The position numbers and the translations under genes were made by a program. A DNA stretch of 64,000 bases from the NCBI RefSeq assembly GCF_001746915.1, contig NZ_MJGC01000040.1, positions 43,793 through 107,792 of the forward strand. The letters are read 5' to 3'. Under the pieces are notes generated by a model. The model made no database searches, was not told the DNA's origin, and was given only the letters and a program-made list of their open reading frames with translations. The number at the start of each line of letters is the position of its first letter. Positions within the stretch are counted from its first letter, which is position 1. Source of the stretch: Desertifilum tharense IPPAS B-1220 (GTDB lineage: Bacteria > Cyanobacteriota > Cyanobacteriia > Cyanobacteriales > Desertifilaceae). Below, one piece after another: positions 36,856 through 45,889 of this stretch.

Positions 36856-37469
36856 TGTCTCAGGATGCAACCCACTCGTTATTAGAGTTGATGCAACGGG
36901 TGGGAATTTCTAGCTTCAAGGCTTTAAGTCGCGTGTCTGGCGTCTCCGAACGCCAGTTACTTTATTTACGACGCGCCCAAGTCCATCGCTTGCGGCTGGA
37001 AGTGTTTTTTAAGCTAGCCCCCGTTTTACAAGTCCCTGTTGGCGAGTTATTGGCAACGTTTGCAGGTGTGGGAGAGGCTTCTGGAGAGTTGCGCCAAGCT
37101 TACGAACGTTTAGAAGCCCAACTTCAGGTACAGCGTCAGGAACTGTTACAGGAGTTTCAGCAGGCGAGTTTAGATACCTTAGAAACCTGGCTGAGAAATT
37201 GGCCGATGGCCGTTGCGAAGGCGAAAGAGGGGACTTTAACCGACCCGATGACGCTGGTACGCTTGGTGCAACCTGTCGAAAAGCTGATGCAACAATGGGG
37301 GGTAGAACCGCTAGCCCAGGTGGGCGATGAGGTAGCTTACGATCCGCAATGGCATACTTTGAATGAAGGTAGCGCTCAACCGGGCGATCGCGCTATCGTG
37401 AAACGACCGGGCTTCCGCCAAGCTGACAAACTCCTCCATCGTTCTCTGGTCGTTCCTCTAAAGGATTGA
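36855..37469 (+). CDS. HTH - GrpE-like fusion protein
   Basis: 204 residues. Residues 1-70 look like an XRE-type helix-turn-helix or similar small DNA-binding fold (SSFKALSRVSGVSERQLLYLRR, then KLAPVLQVPVGELLATF). Residues about 72-115 form a coiled coil (LRQAYERLEAQLQVQRQELLQEFQQ). Residues about 140-203 match the GrpE beta-domain: GVEPLAQVGDEVAYDPQWHTLNEG, GDRAIVKRPGFRQADKLLHRSLVVPL, which mirrors GrpE GVEPI...FDPN.H.A...G.V..E...GY...DRVLRPA.V. So it is a GrpE-like nucleotide-exchange module attached to an HTH. Translation starts inside the stop of dps (TAATG). Confidence 0.7.
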   Translation: MSQDATHSLLELMQRVGISSFKALSRVSGVSERQLLYLRRAQVHRLRLEVFFKLAPVLQVPVGELLATFAGVGEASGELRQAYERLEAQLQVQRQELLQEFQQASLDTLETWLRNWPMAVAKAKEGTLTDPMTLVRLVQPVEKLMQQWGVEPLAQVGDEVAYDPQWHTLNEGSAQPGDRAIVKRPGFRQADKLLHRSLVVPLKD

Positions 37470-37474
37470 AACTG

Positions 37475-37945
37475 GTGTTTAGTGCAACTTTATCAACGCA
37501 AGATAGTTTTGCCATTACATTTGCGCCCCTTTCCCTGGACGAAATCTACGCGTTAGCAGACGATCCGGCGAATGGGGCGATTGTGGTGATGAGCGGAACC
37601 GTGCGCCACCAAACGGACGGTAAGCCGGTGGTTGCCTTAGCCTACCAAGCTTATGAGCCAATGGCGATAGAAGTGTTTCGCCAAATTGCTGCCCAAATTC
37701 GCACCACCTGGCCGGACGTTAATCGCGTTGTCATTCATCACCGGGTTGGTAAATTGAAGATTGGCGAAATTAGCGTATTAGTGGCGGTTGGCTGCCCCCA
37801 TCGGGGAGAAGCGTTTGCAGCCTGTCAGTATGCGATTGATACGCTTAAACATAATGCCCCGATTTGGAAAAAAGAGCATTGGGCGGATGGTTCTAGCACC
37901 TGGGTGAGTATTGGGGCTTGCGAAACGGGAGAGACCAATTGCTAG
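37475..37945 (+). CDS. moaE: molybdopterin synthase catalytic subunit MoaE
   Basis: 156 residues from the GTG at 37475, which has AAGGA nine bases upstream; a TTG at 37466 has no ribosome site. MoaE transfers sulfur to precursor Z to make the dithiolene of molybdopterin. Visible: FAPLSLDEIYALADDPANGAIVVMSGTVRHQTDGK (start and the GxVR motif), AYEPMA, HHRVGKL, VLVAVGCPHRGEAF and the active-site Lys region LKHNAPIWKKEHWADG. No other molybdenum-cofactor genes are near. Ends in a 4-bp convergent overlap with the next gene. Confidence 0.93.
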   Translation: MFSATLSTQDSFAITFAPLSLDEIYALADDPANGAIVVMSGTVRHQTDGKPVVALAYQAYEPMAIEVFRQIAAQIRTTWPDVNRVVIHHRVGKLKIGEISVLVAVGCPHRGEAFAACQYAIDTLKHNAPIWKKEHWADGSSTWVSIGACETGETNC

Positions 37946-39981
37946 CGGTAGGGAATTTGCAGGCTAAATTCTGTTCCTTTTCCGGGGGTGGAATGACAAT
38001 GGAGTTCGCCGCCGTGATGTTCGACAATAATGGAATAGCAAATCGCTAGCCCTAAACCCGTTCCGGAACCGACGGGTTTGGTGGTAAAGAAGGGATCGAA
38101 AATTTTGGCGAGAACGGTAGGGGACATGCCCACCCCATTGTCGGAAATTTGAATTTGAATCGTTTTGGGGATACCTTCAATGACCCGATCTTCTAACAAT
38201 GCAGTCCGGATCGCAATCTGAGGTTCTGGGACGGCAACCGCTAAATGATATTTTTCATCTAAGGTGTCGATGGCATTGCTGAGAATGTGCATAAACACTT
38301 GATTGAGTTGACCTGCATAGCATTCCACCTGGGGAAGGGTTCCATAGTCTTTAATCACTTGGATAGCCGGTCGATGCTTTTGCTCTCGCAGACGGCTTTG
38401 CAAAATGGCTAGGGTGCTTTCTATGCCTTCGTGAATATCAACGGGTTTTTTCTGGGCTTGATCCAGTCGGGAGAAACTTCGCAGCGCTTTGACAATTTGA
38501 GAGATCCGTTCTGCCCCTACCTGCATAGACTCTAAGATTTTGGGTAAGTCAGCAACCAAAAATTCTAGATCGATGTTGTCTTTTTCCGCTTCAATTTCGG
38601 GTAGGGGATGGGAATAGTGACGATCGTATAGGGCTAACAGGTGCAGCAGGTCTTCGGTGTAGCGAGAAACATGAGAGACATTGCCATAGATAAAGTTAAT
38701 TGGGTTGTTGATTTCGTGGGCGATACCTGCCACTAACTGACCGAGACTCGACATTTTTTCAGTTTGGATCAGTTGGGCTTGGGTGCGGCGGAGTTGTCGC
38801 AGGGTTTGTTCTAATTCGTGGGCTTTTTGTTCTAGGCTTTCGCTGTAGGCTTGAGATTGATTGCGGGAAAGTTTGAGTTGGCGGAGCATTTGGTTGAAGT
38901 TATGAGCCAAAATCCCGATTTCATCTTCCGTTAAAATGGGGGCTTCTCGATCGAGTTCTCCGGCGGCAATTTGGGTGCTGGTTTCGGCGATCGCTAAAAT
39001 GGGTTTAGTAATTTGGCGCGATAGCCAATAGACGCCGACCGAAAGCGCGATCGCAGAGAACGCACCAATCAACGCGATAGTGACGGCTAATTGTCGGGCG
39101 GGTGCAAGGGCTTCGGCTTGCGCCATTTCAACTAAAAGGGCTAAGTCGCGATTGTTCAGCCAGCGATACACCCCAATCACCGGAACCCCGGCATAGTTGA
39201 GATACAGTCCCGAACCATTTTGTCCGAGCATTGCTTGTTCAATGGCAAAGCTGGTGACGGATTCAGTAGGAGATTCGGGAAGGGGAGACGCGCCAGAAAT
39301 AAAGGCATTGCCAGTCACCATAAACCCCACCAGATAAGCTTCCCCGGTTTTCCCCAAGCGATTCCCTTCGCGGATAATTCGATCGATGCGTTCTAAATCG
39401 AGTTGAGTGGCCAACAAGCCGATGCGATCGCCATTTGCATTGCGAATCGGGGTAGCCAGAGTAATGGCCGGTTTCCGAGTCCTTGGGGAAACATAAAAAA
39501 TGGGGGCAAAGTCGGCACCAATGGCAACTTGTTCGAGAAAGGTAATATTGGCTGCAATCTCATAGGTTCTTTCCCGTTCGGGTTGAGACGACAATAAGAC
39601 GCGGCTGCTGCCATCTAATACATAAATCTCTTGCAGATTGGGTTTTAGTCGAATAACCCTTTGCAGATAAGCGTCAAGATCCGCTTTCGCTTGTTGATGT
39701 TGGGGGGTGGTTGAAGCCGTCTCCAGTAAGATTTGCAAGCGCGTTTGCACGTCCGGAAGGTGCGTGGTAAGCAGAAAATCGCGCTGCTGATCCTCAAACC
39801 AACGGGCAAGTTCGCCTTCTTTGAGGGTGGCGGTAATACTGAGTTGATTGAATGCAGATTCCTTTAAAGATTGGCGGGCCTGCAAATACGCAACGCAACT
39901 GATGGTACTCACCGTCAGCAGAGACAGGAGTAGAAAGTAACTTGCAAGTCGGCTGGTAAGGTGCTGCTTCCAAAACTTCAT
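37942..39981 (-). CDS. Cache-HAMP sensor histidine kinase
   Basis: 679 residues from the ATG at 39981 (the frame opens at a TTG at 40014). Membrane helix about 10-30, extracytoplasmic sensor of Cache type about 35-275 ([18 protein letters not shown], then [12 protein letters not shown] and [23 protein letters not shown]), membrane helix about 290-315, HAMP domain ([23 protein letters not shown]), coiled coil, HisKA with [16 protein letters not shown] (about 420-435), HATPase with DNGVGMS and GSGTGLGLA. The tail after the G2 box ends in FSLQIPYR. No regulator gene is adjacent; it probably acts on a regulator elsewhere. Convergent with moaE. Confidence 0.92.
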   Translation of the reverse strand: MKFWKQHLTSRLASYFLLLSLLTVSTISCVAYLQARQSLKESAFNQLSITATLKEGELARWFEDQQRDFLLTTHLPDVQTRLQILLETASTTPQHQQAKADLDAYLQRVIRLKPNLQEIYVLDGSSRVLLSSQPERERTYEIAANITFLEQVAIGADFAPIFYVSPRTRKPAITLATPIRNANGDRIGLLATQLDLERIDRIIREGNRLGKTGEAYLVGFMVTGNAFISGASPLPESPTESVTSFAIEQAMLGQNGSGLYLNYAGVPVIGVYRWLNNRDLALLVEMAQAEALAPARQLAVTIALIGAFSAIALSVGVYWLSRQITKPILAIAETSTQIAAGELDREAPILTEDEIGILAHNFNQMLRQLKLSRNQSQAYSESLEQKAHELEQTLRQLRRTQAQLIQTEKMSSLGQLVAGIAHEINNPINFIYGNVSHVSRYTEDLLHLLALYDRHYSHPLPEIEAEKDNIDLEFLVADLPKILESMQVGAERISQIVKALRSFSRLDQAQKKPVDIHEGIESTLAILQSRLREQKHRPAIQVIKDYGTLPQVECYAGQLNQVFMHILSNAIDTLDEKYHLAVAVPEPQIAIRTALLEDRVIEGIPKTIQIQISDNGVGMSPTVLAKIFDPFFTTKPVGSGTGLGLAICYSIIVEHHGGELHCHSTPGKGTEFSLQIPYR

Positions 39982-40145
39982 CACAAATTTTGAGTTTAAA
40001 ACCTCATCTGGCAACAGCTTTGTCTTAACGTTGAAAATTGGAGTCCCGCAGGGCTTGCAGGAGGGCTAAAGCGAAAAGTCTGTGCCCACATACAACTCCT
40101 TACAGGGTGGAAGCTTAGGGATCGCCAGGATTTTAGCAGCCTCAA

Positions 40146-41582
40146 CTATTGCCATTGTGCAAAAATCTCTTGGATGCGGGCGATCGCTTCTGCGGCGGCT
40201 TGTTCGGGGGAAACGCCTTCTACGATAACCCGATGCAATGCTTTTCCCCAAACATAATCTTCTTGGACTTGGCTGTAAGCTGGGTTAATTGCCGTATAAA
40301 ACGTGCGGGTTGGCTTTTCTAGTAAGGTTTTAGTGACAGCGCTGATATGAGGATCGGCCCGATCTTGCCAAAAAGGGTCTTTCCAGACGGGAGAGAGAAC
40401 GGGAAAATACCGCCCCCCAGATTGTTTGAGAAATTCGGCTAGGGTTTCCGGCTGGCTGATGTATCTTAAAAAGTCTTTAGCCAGTTCGGATTGTCTGGCA
40501 TTTTTAAATACAATGACTTGACGCACAGAAGTGAGGTGGCGCATGGGTTCGCCGCTTGGTTTTTTAGGGAAATCTACGGTTCCTAACTGGTTTAAGTAAA
40601 TTTCGCGATTTTGACGCTGCGATCCGGGAATGGATAGGGTAGCGTTGGGGGTCATCAAAACCGTGCGGTTGAGCAGATGGATGTTATTGTCAGGACTGAG
40701 CCATTCAATCGCATCTGGGGCGATCGCACCCTGTCGGTAATGTTGGGCATACCAGGTGAGGAGGTTGGCGAGGTTTTGGCGCAGTTTAGGATCGTTGGCT
40801 AAAACTTGACCTTGAGCATCTAACAGTTCTACGTCAAACGCCTCTAGCATTTGTTCAAACAGAAAGTTAGTATCGGCCGATCCGACAGACAGGGTAAGAC
40901 CTAATGCTTCAATATCCAGGTTTTGGGTATTGCGGAGTTGGGTTTTGGCGGTTTCCCAAACTTGCCAGAACCCCTGCCAATCTTCGGGAATTGTGGTAAT
41001 TCCGGCTTGCTGAAGGAGGTCGCGCCAGTAAAAGATGTGGATGCTAGATTGCTGAATGGGGATGGCGTAGTAGCTGCGTTTTTTCTCGACGTTGTTATAG
41101 AGGTGAACGGCATCGAGTACGCTTTGGGGGTAGAGAGCTTTTTGCGGTTCGATAATGTCGGAGAGATCGAGGAGTTTTCCTTCCCAAGCAAAGCGGGGAA
41201 ATAAGGTGCCGCTACCGAGATCGGAGTAGAGTACGTCAGGGGGGGTTCCCGCTTGGATGGCGCGTTGGGCTTTGGAAAGCAAGTCGTCAGGGGTTTGTAA
41301 AAAGAGTTGGACTTTGACGCCGCTTTGGGCTTCCCAGTTTTTGATAATTCGGTTTAAAGCTTCATCTTCGTCTTGGTTAAAGCCTTTATCCCACCAAACT
41401 TGTAGGGTGGGGAGTTCGCTAGTCGGTTGGTTGGAGACTGAGGAGACTGTAGGGGTGGAACGAAGGTTACAGGCGATCGCACTTAAGCTAACCAGAACGA
41501 TCGCGATCGCCATTTTCAACCACCGCTTGTACCGGCTTCTTAGCTTCGGAAGTCTGGGGAATGTCTGAAATTTAACCTTCAT
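40146..41582 (-). CDS. extracellular solute-binding lipoprotein, sugar ABC importer
   Basis: 478 residues. Basic N-terminus, signal peptide and lipobox LSAIAC (Cys about 38), so it is a lipoprotein. The body follows the family-1 solute-binding (MalE/UgpB-like) fold: LQVWWDKGFNQDEDEAL, IIKNWEAQSGVKVQLFL and AIQAGTPPDVLYSD. Substrate is probably a sugar or osmolyte; no ATPase or permease gene is next to it, so its transporter is encoded elsewhere. The frame opens with the ATG at 41582, near the start of a long untranslated region. Confidence 0.88.
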   Translation of the reverse strand: MKVKFQTFPRLPKLRSRYKRWLKMAIAIVLVSLSAIACNLRSTPTVSSVSNQPTSELPTLQVWWDKGFNQDEDEALNRIIKNWEAQSGVKVQLFLQTPDDLLSKAQRAIQAGTPPDVLYSDLGSGTLFPRFAWEGKLLDLSDIIEPQKALYPQSVLDAVHLYNNVEKKRSYYAIPIQQSSIHIFYWRDLLQQAGITTIPEDWQGFWQVWETAKTQLRNTQNLDIEALGLTLSVGSADTNFLFEQMLEAFDVELLDAQGQVLANDPKLRQNLANLLTWYAQHYRQGAIAPDAIEWLSPDNNIHLLNRTVLMTPNATLSIPGSQRQNREIYLNQLGTVDFPKKPSGEPMRHLTSVRQVIVFKNARQSELAKDFLRYISQPETLAEFLKQSGGRYFPVLSPVWKDPFWQDRADPHISAVTKTLLEKPTRTFYTAINPAYSQVQEDYVWGKALHRVIVEGVSPEQAAAEAIARIQEIFAQWQ

Positions 41583-41897
41583 GGGGCATACTTTGAGGTT
41601 TTGTCTAGCGAGATCGACTGAGGCTTACCCTATTCAAGCGGTGTAATTTCGTGAAATTACGGGACTGCATTTAGGAGAATATCTCATTTTAAGTAAGAGA
41701 CGTTGTATTTTAGACATCTCCTGAGAAAAGTTAAAATTTCTTTTTACTGGATTCAATGAGCAAAGCTGGATTTACCCCGATCGCCAGCCTCAATCCACTA
41801 TCAACTGAAGTCTCTTTTCAACACTCAGACATTTGTTCTTGAAAAGGAGTGTAGGAGATAACAATCTAACTTTAAATTCAAAGGTGAAACCACTTAC

Positions 41898-41924
41898 ATT
41901 CCCCTCGCCCTAGGGATGAGGGGA
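41898..41924. repeat. perfect 8-bp hairpin in intergenic region
   Basis: Arms TTCCCCTC (41898-41905) and GAGGGGAA (41917-41924) with an 11-nt loop that holds the self-complementary CCTAGG. No T-tract follows. Position suggests a remnant of a dispersed repeat rather than a terminator. Confidence 0.4.
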
Positions 41925-42018
41925 AGTCTCGCTACCCCCACCCTCCCTCAGTACCGCACTTCAATCAACGATTCAATGTTTAATAAATTCAGTAATTTCT
42001 CGGTTGGATTTCCCTAAT

Positions 42019-42030
42019 GTAAGCGCTTAC
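42019..42030. promoter_or_regulatory. palindromic operator-like site GTAAGCGCTTAC
   Basis: Perfect 12-bp palindrome with a preceding T, so TGTAAGCGCTTAC matches the form of LacI-family (CcpA cre-type) operators. About 350 bp upstream of the RTX gene start and 440 bp from the solute-binding gene start. No LacI-type regulator is in the window. Role unproven. Confidence 0.35.
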
Positions 42031-42376
42031 TCTAGAAAAGAATGTCTCAAATTACCATGACTCAATAAATTGAGATCTGGAAATAACTTGCATCGCCGAT
42101 TCATGTCACGCTGAAGACATTTTATTCTTTCTCAAGAAATTGATTCCCACGCAATCGGGAAATCAGGGTTTTTGCAAATACCATTCAATCTTTAAGGCTT
42201 TCTTCTGAAGGGAAAGCATGATTGAAATTTACCCCAAATATTGAAATCAGGTTTATCAAATTAGATCGAGTGTTATGGGTTACTTTCAACCCATAACCCA
42301 GTTGCTGCTGTCAAGATTCAATCAACCCCGATCCAGCGGATGCATCTACCCTATTGCATTCATTGGAGTGGTTTAA

Positions 42377-45300
42377 GTGCTTACCCCTTATTTACCTCAA
42401 TCTTCCCCCAGAGCATTAGCCTTAATTGATGCTAATCTAGACCATTATCAGGAGTTGGCTGAACTGGTTTCTCCGCACGTTGAAACCCTGATTATTCAGC
42501 GCGATCGCAATGGCATTGAGCAAGTTAGCGAAATTCTCAATTCTCTTCAATTAGTTAACCATAAACTCCAAGCCTTATATTGGTTTGCACATGGCGCGCC
42601 TGGAGAAATACTTTTAGGGAATAATTCCTTAAACCAAGCCTCTCTCAGTCAATATTCTAACCAAATCAAAGCTTGGAGATCGGCTTTAGACAGAACAGCC
42701 AATCTCTTTATTTATAGTTGCAACCTCGCTCAAAATACAGGCAGCCATTTCTTACAGTCTTTTAGCCGTATTTTAGGAATTAATATTTCAGCCTCTTCTC
42801 ATCGCGTTGGAGACAGCAACCGAGGGGGAAATTGGCAATTAGACTTTAACACGCATTCAGAATATAGTTCTCATTTAAGCTTACAACCCTGCTTATTTTC
42901 CTCGTATTCGGGTCTTTTAGCAACCGCGATCGTTACGACAACGGCTGATAGTGGTGCGGGTTCCTTGCGGAATGCGATCGCCACCGCAAATCCCGGCGAT
43001 ACTATCATTTTTAGTGCGAGTTTAGCCAATCAAATCATCACCCTCACCAGCGGACAATTAGAGATTAATAAAAATCTTACCATTGATGGTTCTGCGGCAG
43101 CTAATTTAACCCTGAGTGGGAATAACACCTCGCGAGTGATTAATCTCCATTCTTACCAAACCCTCAACATTCAAAACCTCACCATTGCGAATGGAAGAGT
43201 CACCAGTACCGACTTAATTGAAGGGGCGGGTGCAGGAATAAAAACAGGAGAAGGCAGCAATTTATCAGTTAACAGCGTCCAGTTTAGAGATAATATTGCT
43301 CGACTGGGAGCTGGTATTTTTGCTTTTAATAAAAGTACCGCCACGATTACCAATAGCACCTTTGACAATAATGACGCAACCTCCGGTTTAGCCTTAGACT
43401 ACAAAGAACAAAGCGGCGGCGCAATTGTAGGATTTGTTGCCAATAGCCTCACGGTTAAAGATAGCAAATTTACCAATAACAAAGGCTTGAATGGGGGAGC
43501 CATTAACAACCTGCTAACTCCCCTTACCATTGAAAACTCAATCTTTATTAACAACGACTCAACGCCAGGTAAAAATGCCGGGGCTGTCGTAGGTTATGGC
43601 GGCGCAATTTATAGCGATGGTTCCAGTAGCGTCAACAATGACAATATTGGGGGCGATATTATTATCCGGAATAGTCGCTTTGAAGGCAACACCGGATCGG
43701 GGCAAGGCGGCGGCATTTATCTTTATGTTTATCCCCCTGATAAAGTCACCCTAGAAGACTCAACCCTGCTCAACAACTCAGTAGTAAACAATGCGGAAGG
43801 CGTTGCCCAAGGTGGGGGCTTTTTCTATGCAGCAAAAACTGGACTTGCACCCGGTAACAGTCCGTTAGTCATTTCGCGAACCACATTTGCAAATAATGTT
43901 TCCGCCGATCAAGGTGGGGGGCTTTGGGTGGGAGAAAATGCCCCATTAATCATTACCAATAGCACCTTTTCAGGGAACGAAGCCCAAGCGGTTAACGGGA
44001 ATGGCTTTGGCGGTGCGTTAACGGTGTTTAATCAATCCAACCCAACAACGATTATTAACACCACCTTTGCTTACAATAAGGCAGCAAAACTCGCCGGGGC
44101 GATCTTTCATGGAGACGAGCAGAAAATAACGGTTCAAAATACAATATTTTATGAAAATATTGCCAGTAATTCTCTGAAAAATCAACAGCATGTTTCCCGC
44201 TCGCTGATTGATGCGGGGGGAAATATCCAGTATCCGCCCAAACTCACGGATATTCCCTTTCCGGGCGATCTCAATGTTACCGATAAAGTCACCCTTGCCG
44301 ATCCGAAATTAGGCCCGTTGCAAAGTATCAATGGCGTCTTGGTTCATCCCCTACTCGCGGGAAGCGCCGCCATTGATGCCGGGGTGAATGCGGGGGTTGC
44401 TAGCGTGGATCAAACGGGTAATCCGCGCATTGTGGATGGAGTCGCAGATAGTGGGGCTTATGAAGCAACTGGAACCCTCTTACCCCCACCCCCGAATAAT
44501 CCACCCACCCTCGTTACGCCGATTCCCGATCGAACGGCTACGGAAGCAACGCCGTTTAATCTCAATATTGCTAGCAATTTTACCGATATTGATGGGGATG
44601 CGCTGGTATTTTCAGCCGTGGGTTTGCCAGAAGGGTTAGTCTTAAATTCAGGTACGGGCATTATTTCAGGAACTCCTACCCGTAATGCCGTAGGCACTCG
44701 CTCAGTAACTGTAACGGTTTCTGATGGTAAGGGAGCTGTAGTAAGCGATGTTTTCGATCTTGCTGTCACTGCTGCTACTCCAACTCCGACACCGCAACCC
44801 ACTCCGACTCCGACACCACAACCTACGCCAACTCCGACACCGGAACCGACTCCAACGCCGGAACCTACGCCAACTCCGACACCCGAACCGATCCCTCCAG
44901 ATAAAGCGGGTAACAGTTTAGACTTGGCAGCCGACTTAGGCGTTTTAACGGGTTCCCAAAGCGTTGATGACTTTATCGGAAATGCAGATACCGATGATTT
45001 TTATAGCTTTCGCTTAGAAACAGAAAGCTTGCTGAATCTTGATTTACAGGGATTAACGGGGAATGCTTACATTCAACTGTTGGATAGCCAAGGGAACCTG
45101 ATTCAAGAGATTGCGGCGGCGGATCTCGCTTTAGACGAGTTTGCCGTTTCCTTAGCGGCGGGTGATTATTTTGTGCGCGTCTTCAGCACAAATCCCGAAA
45201 ATACAGCCTATATCTTAACCCTTTCTACCCAAAGTACCGCTACCCCCGATCTGGATGAGTGTGGGGGCGGGGGTAATTGTCAAACGACTATTTCTGGCAC

Positions 45301-45889
45301 GAGTGGCGATGATGTATTGATGGGCGATGAGTGCCGTAACTTCATGTTAGGAGAAGCGGGGAATGATGTGTTGATGGGCAACCAAGGCAGCGATACCTTG
45401 TTGGGCGGTATGGGTGCAGATACGCTTTATGGCGGTAAAGGGAAGGATTCTCTGTTGGGAGGAGAAGGGGATGACTCGTTAATGGGCAACCGTTGCAATG
45501 ATACGCTGTACGGCGGGAAAGGCAATGATGTGCTGTGGGGAGGAAAAGGAGATGATTATCTAGAGGGGGGTGAAGGGGATGATACCTTAAGCGGCGATCG
45601 CGGATCGGATACGCTTGTGGGTGGAGAAGGGCGCGATCTATTTATCTTGAGAACCGAAACGGCGTCTACACAGATGAGCGAAGCGGATCTCATTCTAGAT
45701 TTTGAAGTGGGTGTGGATACGATCGGCTTAACTGATGGGGTGACTCCCGAAGACTTGATTTTAGAAGCTGTTGAAGGGAACACGTTAATTCGGGTGGCAG
45801 GTTCTAATCAAGTGTTAGGAATCGTCGTCGGAATTGCTCCACAGCAGCTTCCTAGGAGTTTTGTGAGTGTAGAGATGGCGATCGGCTAA
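42377..45889 (+). CDS. large DUF4347 / polymorphic-repeat / RTX secreted protein
   Basis: 1170 residues, GTG start with GGAG eight bases upstream. Domain order: DUF4347 (about 10-175) with a conserved His-Gly (WFAHGAPGEI) and Ser-Cys (FIYSCNLAQ); a right-handed beta-helix of pectate-lyase-like repeats (about 190-640: NLTIDGS, ITNSTFDNN, NNGGAINN, GNTGSGQGGGIY patterns); a cadherin/He_PIG-like domain (about 705-795); a proline-threonine linker of PTPTPQPTPTP repeats (about 800-840); a PPC-like domain (about 850-955); and RTX Ca2+-binding nonapeptides GGxGxD (about 975-1090). The C-terminal end LTDGVTPEDLILE...NTLIRVAGSNQVL is shared with the CAP-RTX protein at 59352. Export by type I secretion is implied; the exporter is not here. 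Confidence 0.88.
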   Translation: MLTPYLPQSSPRALALIDANLDHYQELAELVSPHVETLIIQRDRNGIEQVSEILNSLQLVNHKLQALYWFAHGAPGEILLGNNSLNQASLSQYSNQIKAWRSALDRTANLFIYSCNLAQNTGSHFLQSFSRILGINISASSHRVGDSNRGGNWQLDFNTHSEYSSHLSLQPCLFSSYSGLLATAIVTTTADSGAGSLRNAIATANPGDTIIFSASLANQIITLTSGQLEINKNLTIDGSAAANLTLSGNNTSRVINLHSYQTLNIQNLTIANGRVTSTDLIEGAGAGIKTGEGSNLSVNSVQFRDNIARLGAGIFAFNKSTATITNSTFDNNDATSGLALDYKEQSGGAIVGFVANSLTVKDSKFTNNKGLNGGAINNLLTPLTIENSIFINNDSTPGKNAGAVVGYGGAIYSDGSSSVNNDNIGGDIIIRNSRFEGNTGSGQGGGIYLYVYPPDKVTLEDSTLLNNSVVNNAEGVAQGGGFFYAAKTGLAPGNSPLVISRTTFANNVSADQGGGLWVGENAPLIITNSTFSGNEAQAVNGNGFGGALTVFNQSNPTTIINTTFAYNKAAKLAGAIFHGDEQKITVQNTIFYENIASNSLKNQQHVSRSLIDAGGNIQYPPKLTDIPFPGDLNVTDKVTLADPKLGPLQSINGVLVHPLLAGSAAIDAGVNAGVASVDQTGNPRIVDGVADSGAYEATGTLLPPPPNNPPTLVTPIPDRTATEATPFNLNIASNFTDIDGDALVFSAVGLPEGLVLNSGTGIISGTPTRNAVGTRSVTVTVSDGKGAVVSDVFDLAVTAATPTPTPQPTPTPTPQPTPTPTPEPTPTPEPTPTPTPEPIPPDKAGNSLDLAADLGVLTGSQSVDDFIGNADTDDFYSFRLETESLLNLDLQGLTGNAYIQLLDSQGNLIQEIAAADLALDEFAVSLAAGDYFVRVFSTNPENTAYILTLSTQSTATPDLDECGGGGNCQTTISGTSGDDVLMGDECRNFMLGEAGNDVLMGNQGSDTLLGGMGADTLYGGKGKDSLLGGEGDDSLMGNRCNDTLYGGKGNDVLWGGKGDDYLEGGEGDDTLSGDRGSDTLVGGEGRDLFILRTETASTQMSEADLILDFEVGVDTIGLTDGVTPEDLILEAVEGNTLIRVAGSNQVLGIVVGIAPQQLPRSFVSVEMAIG

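Larger units (their letters stand above)
41583..42376. other. long divergent intergenic region before the RTX gene
   Basis: 794 bp without a plausible gene. It holds a hairpin at 41898-41924, a 12-bp palindrome at 42019-42030 and several A/T-rich tracts, and must contain the promoter of the RTX gene, whose GTG start has a GGAG ribosome site at 42365. Confidence 0.5.
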
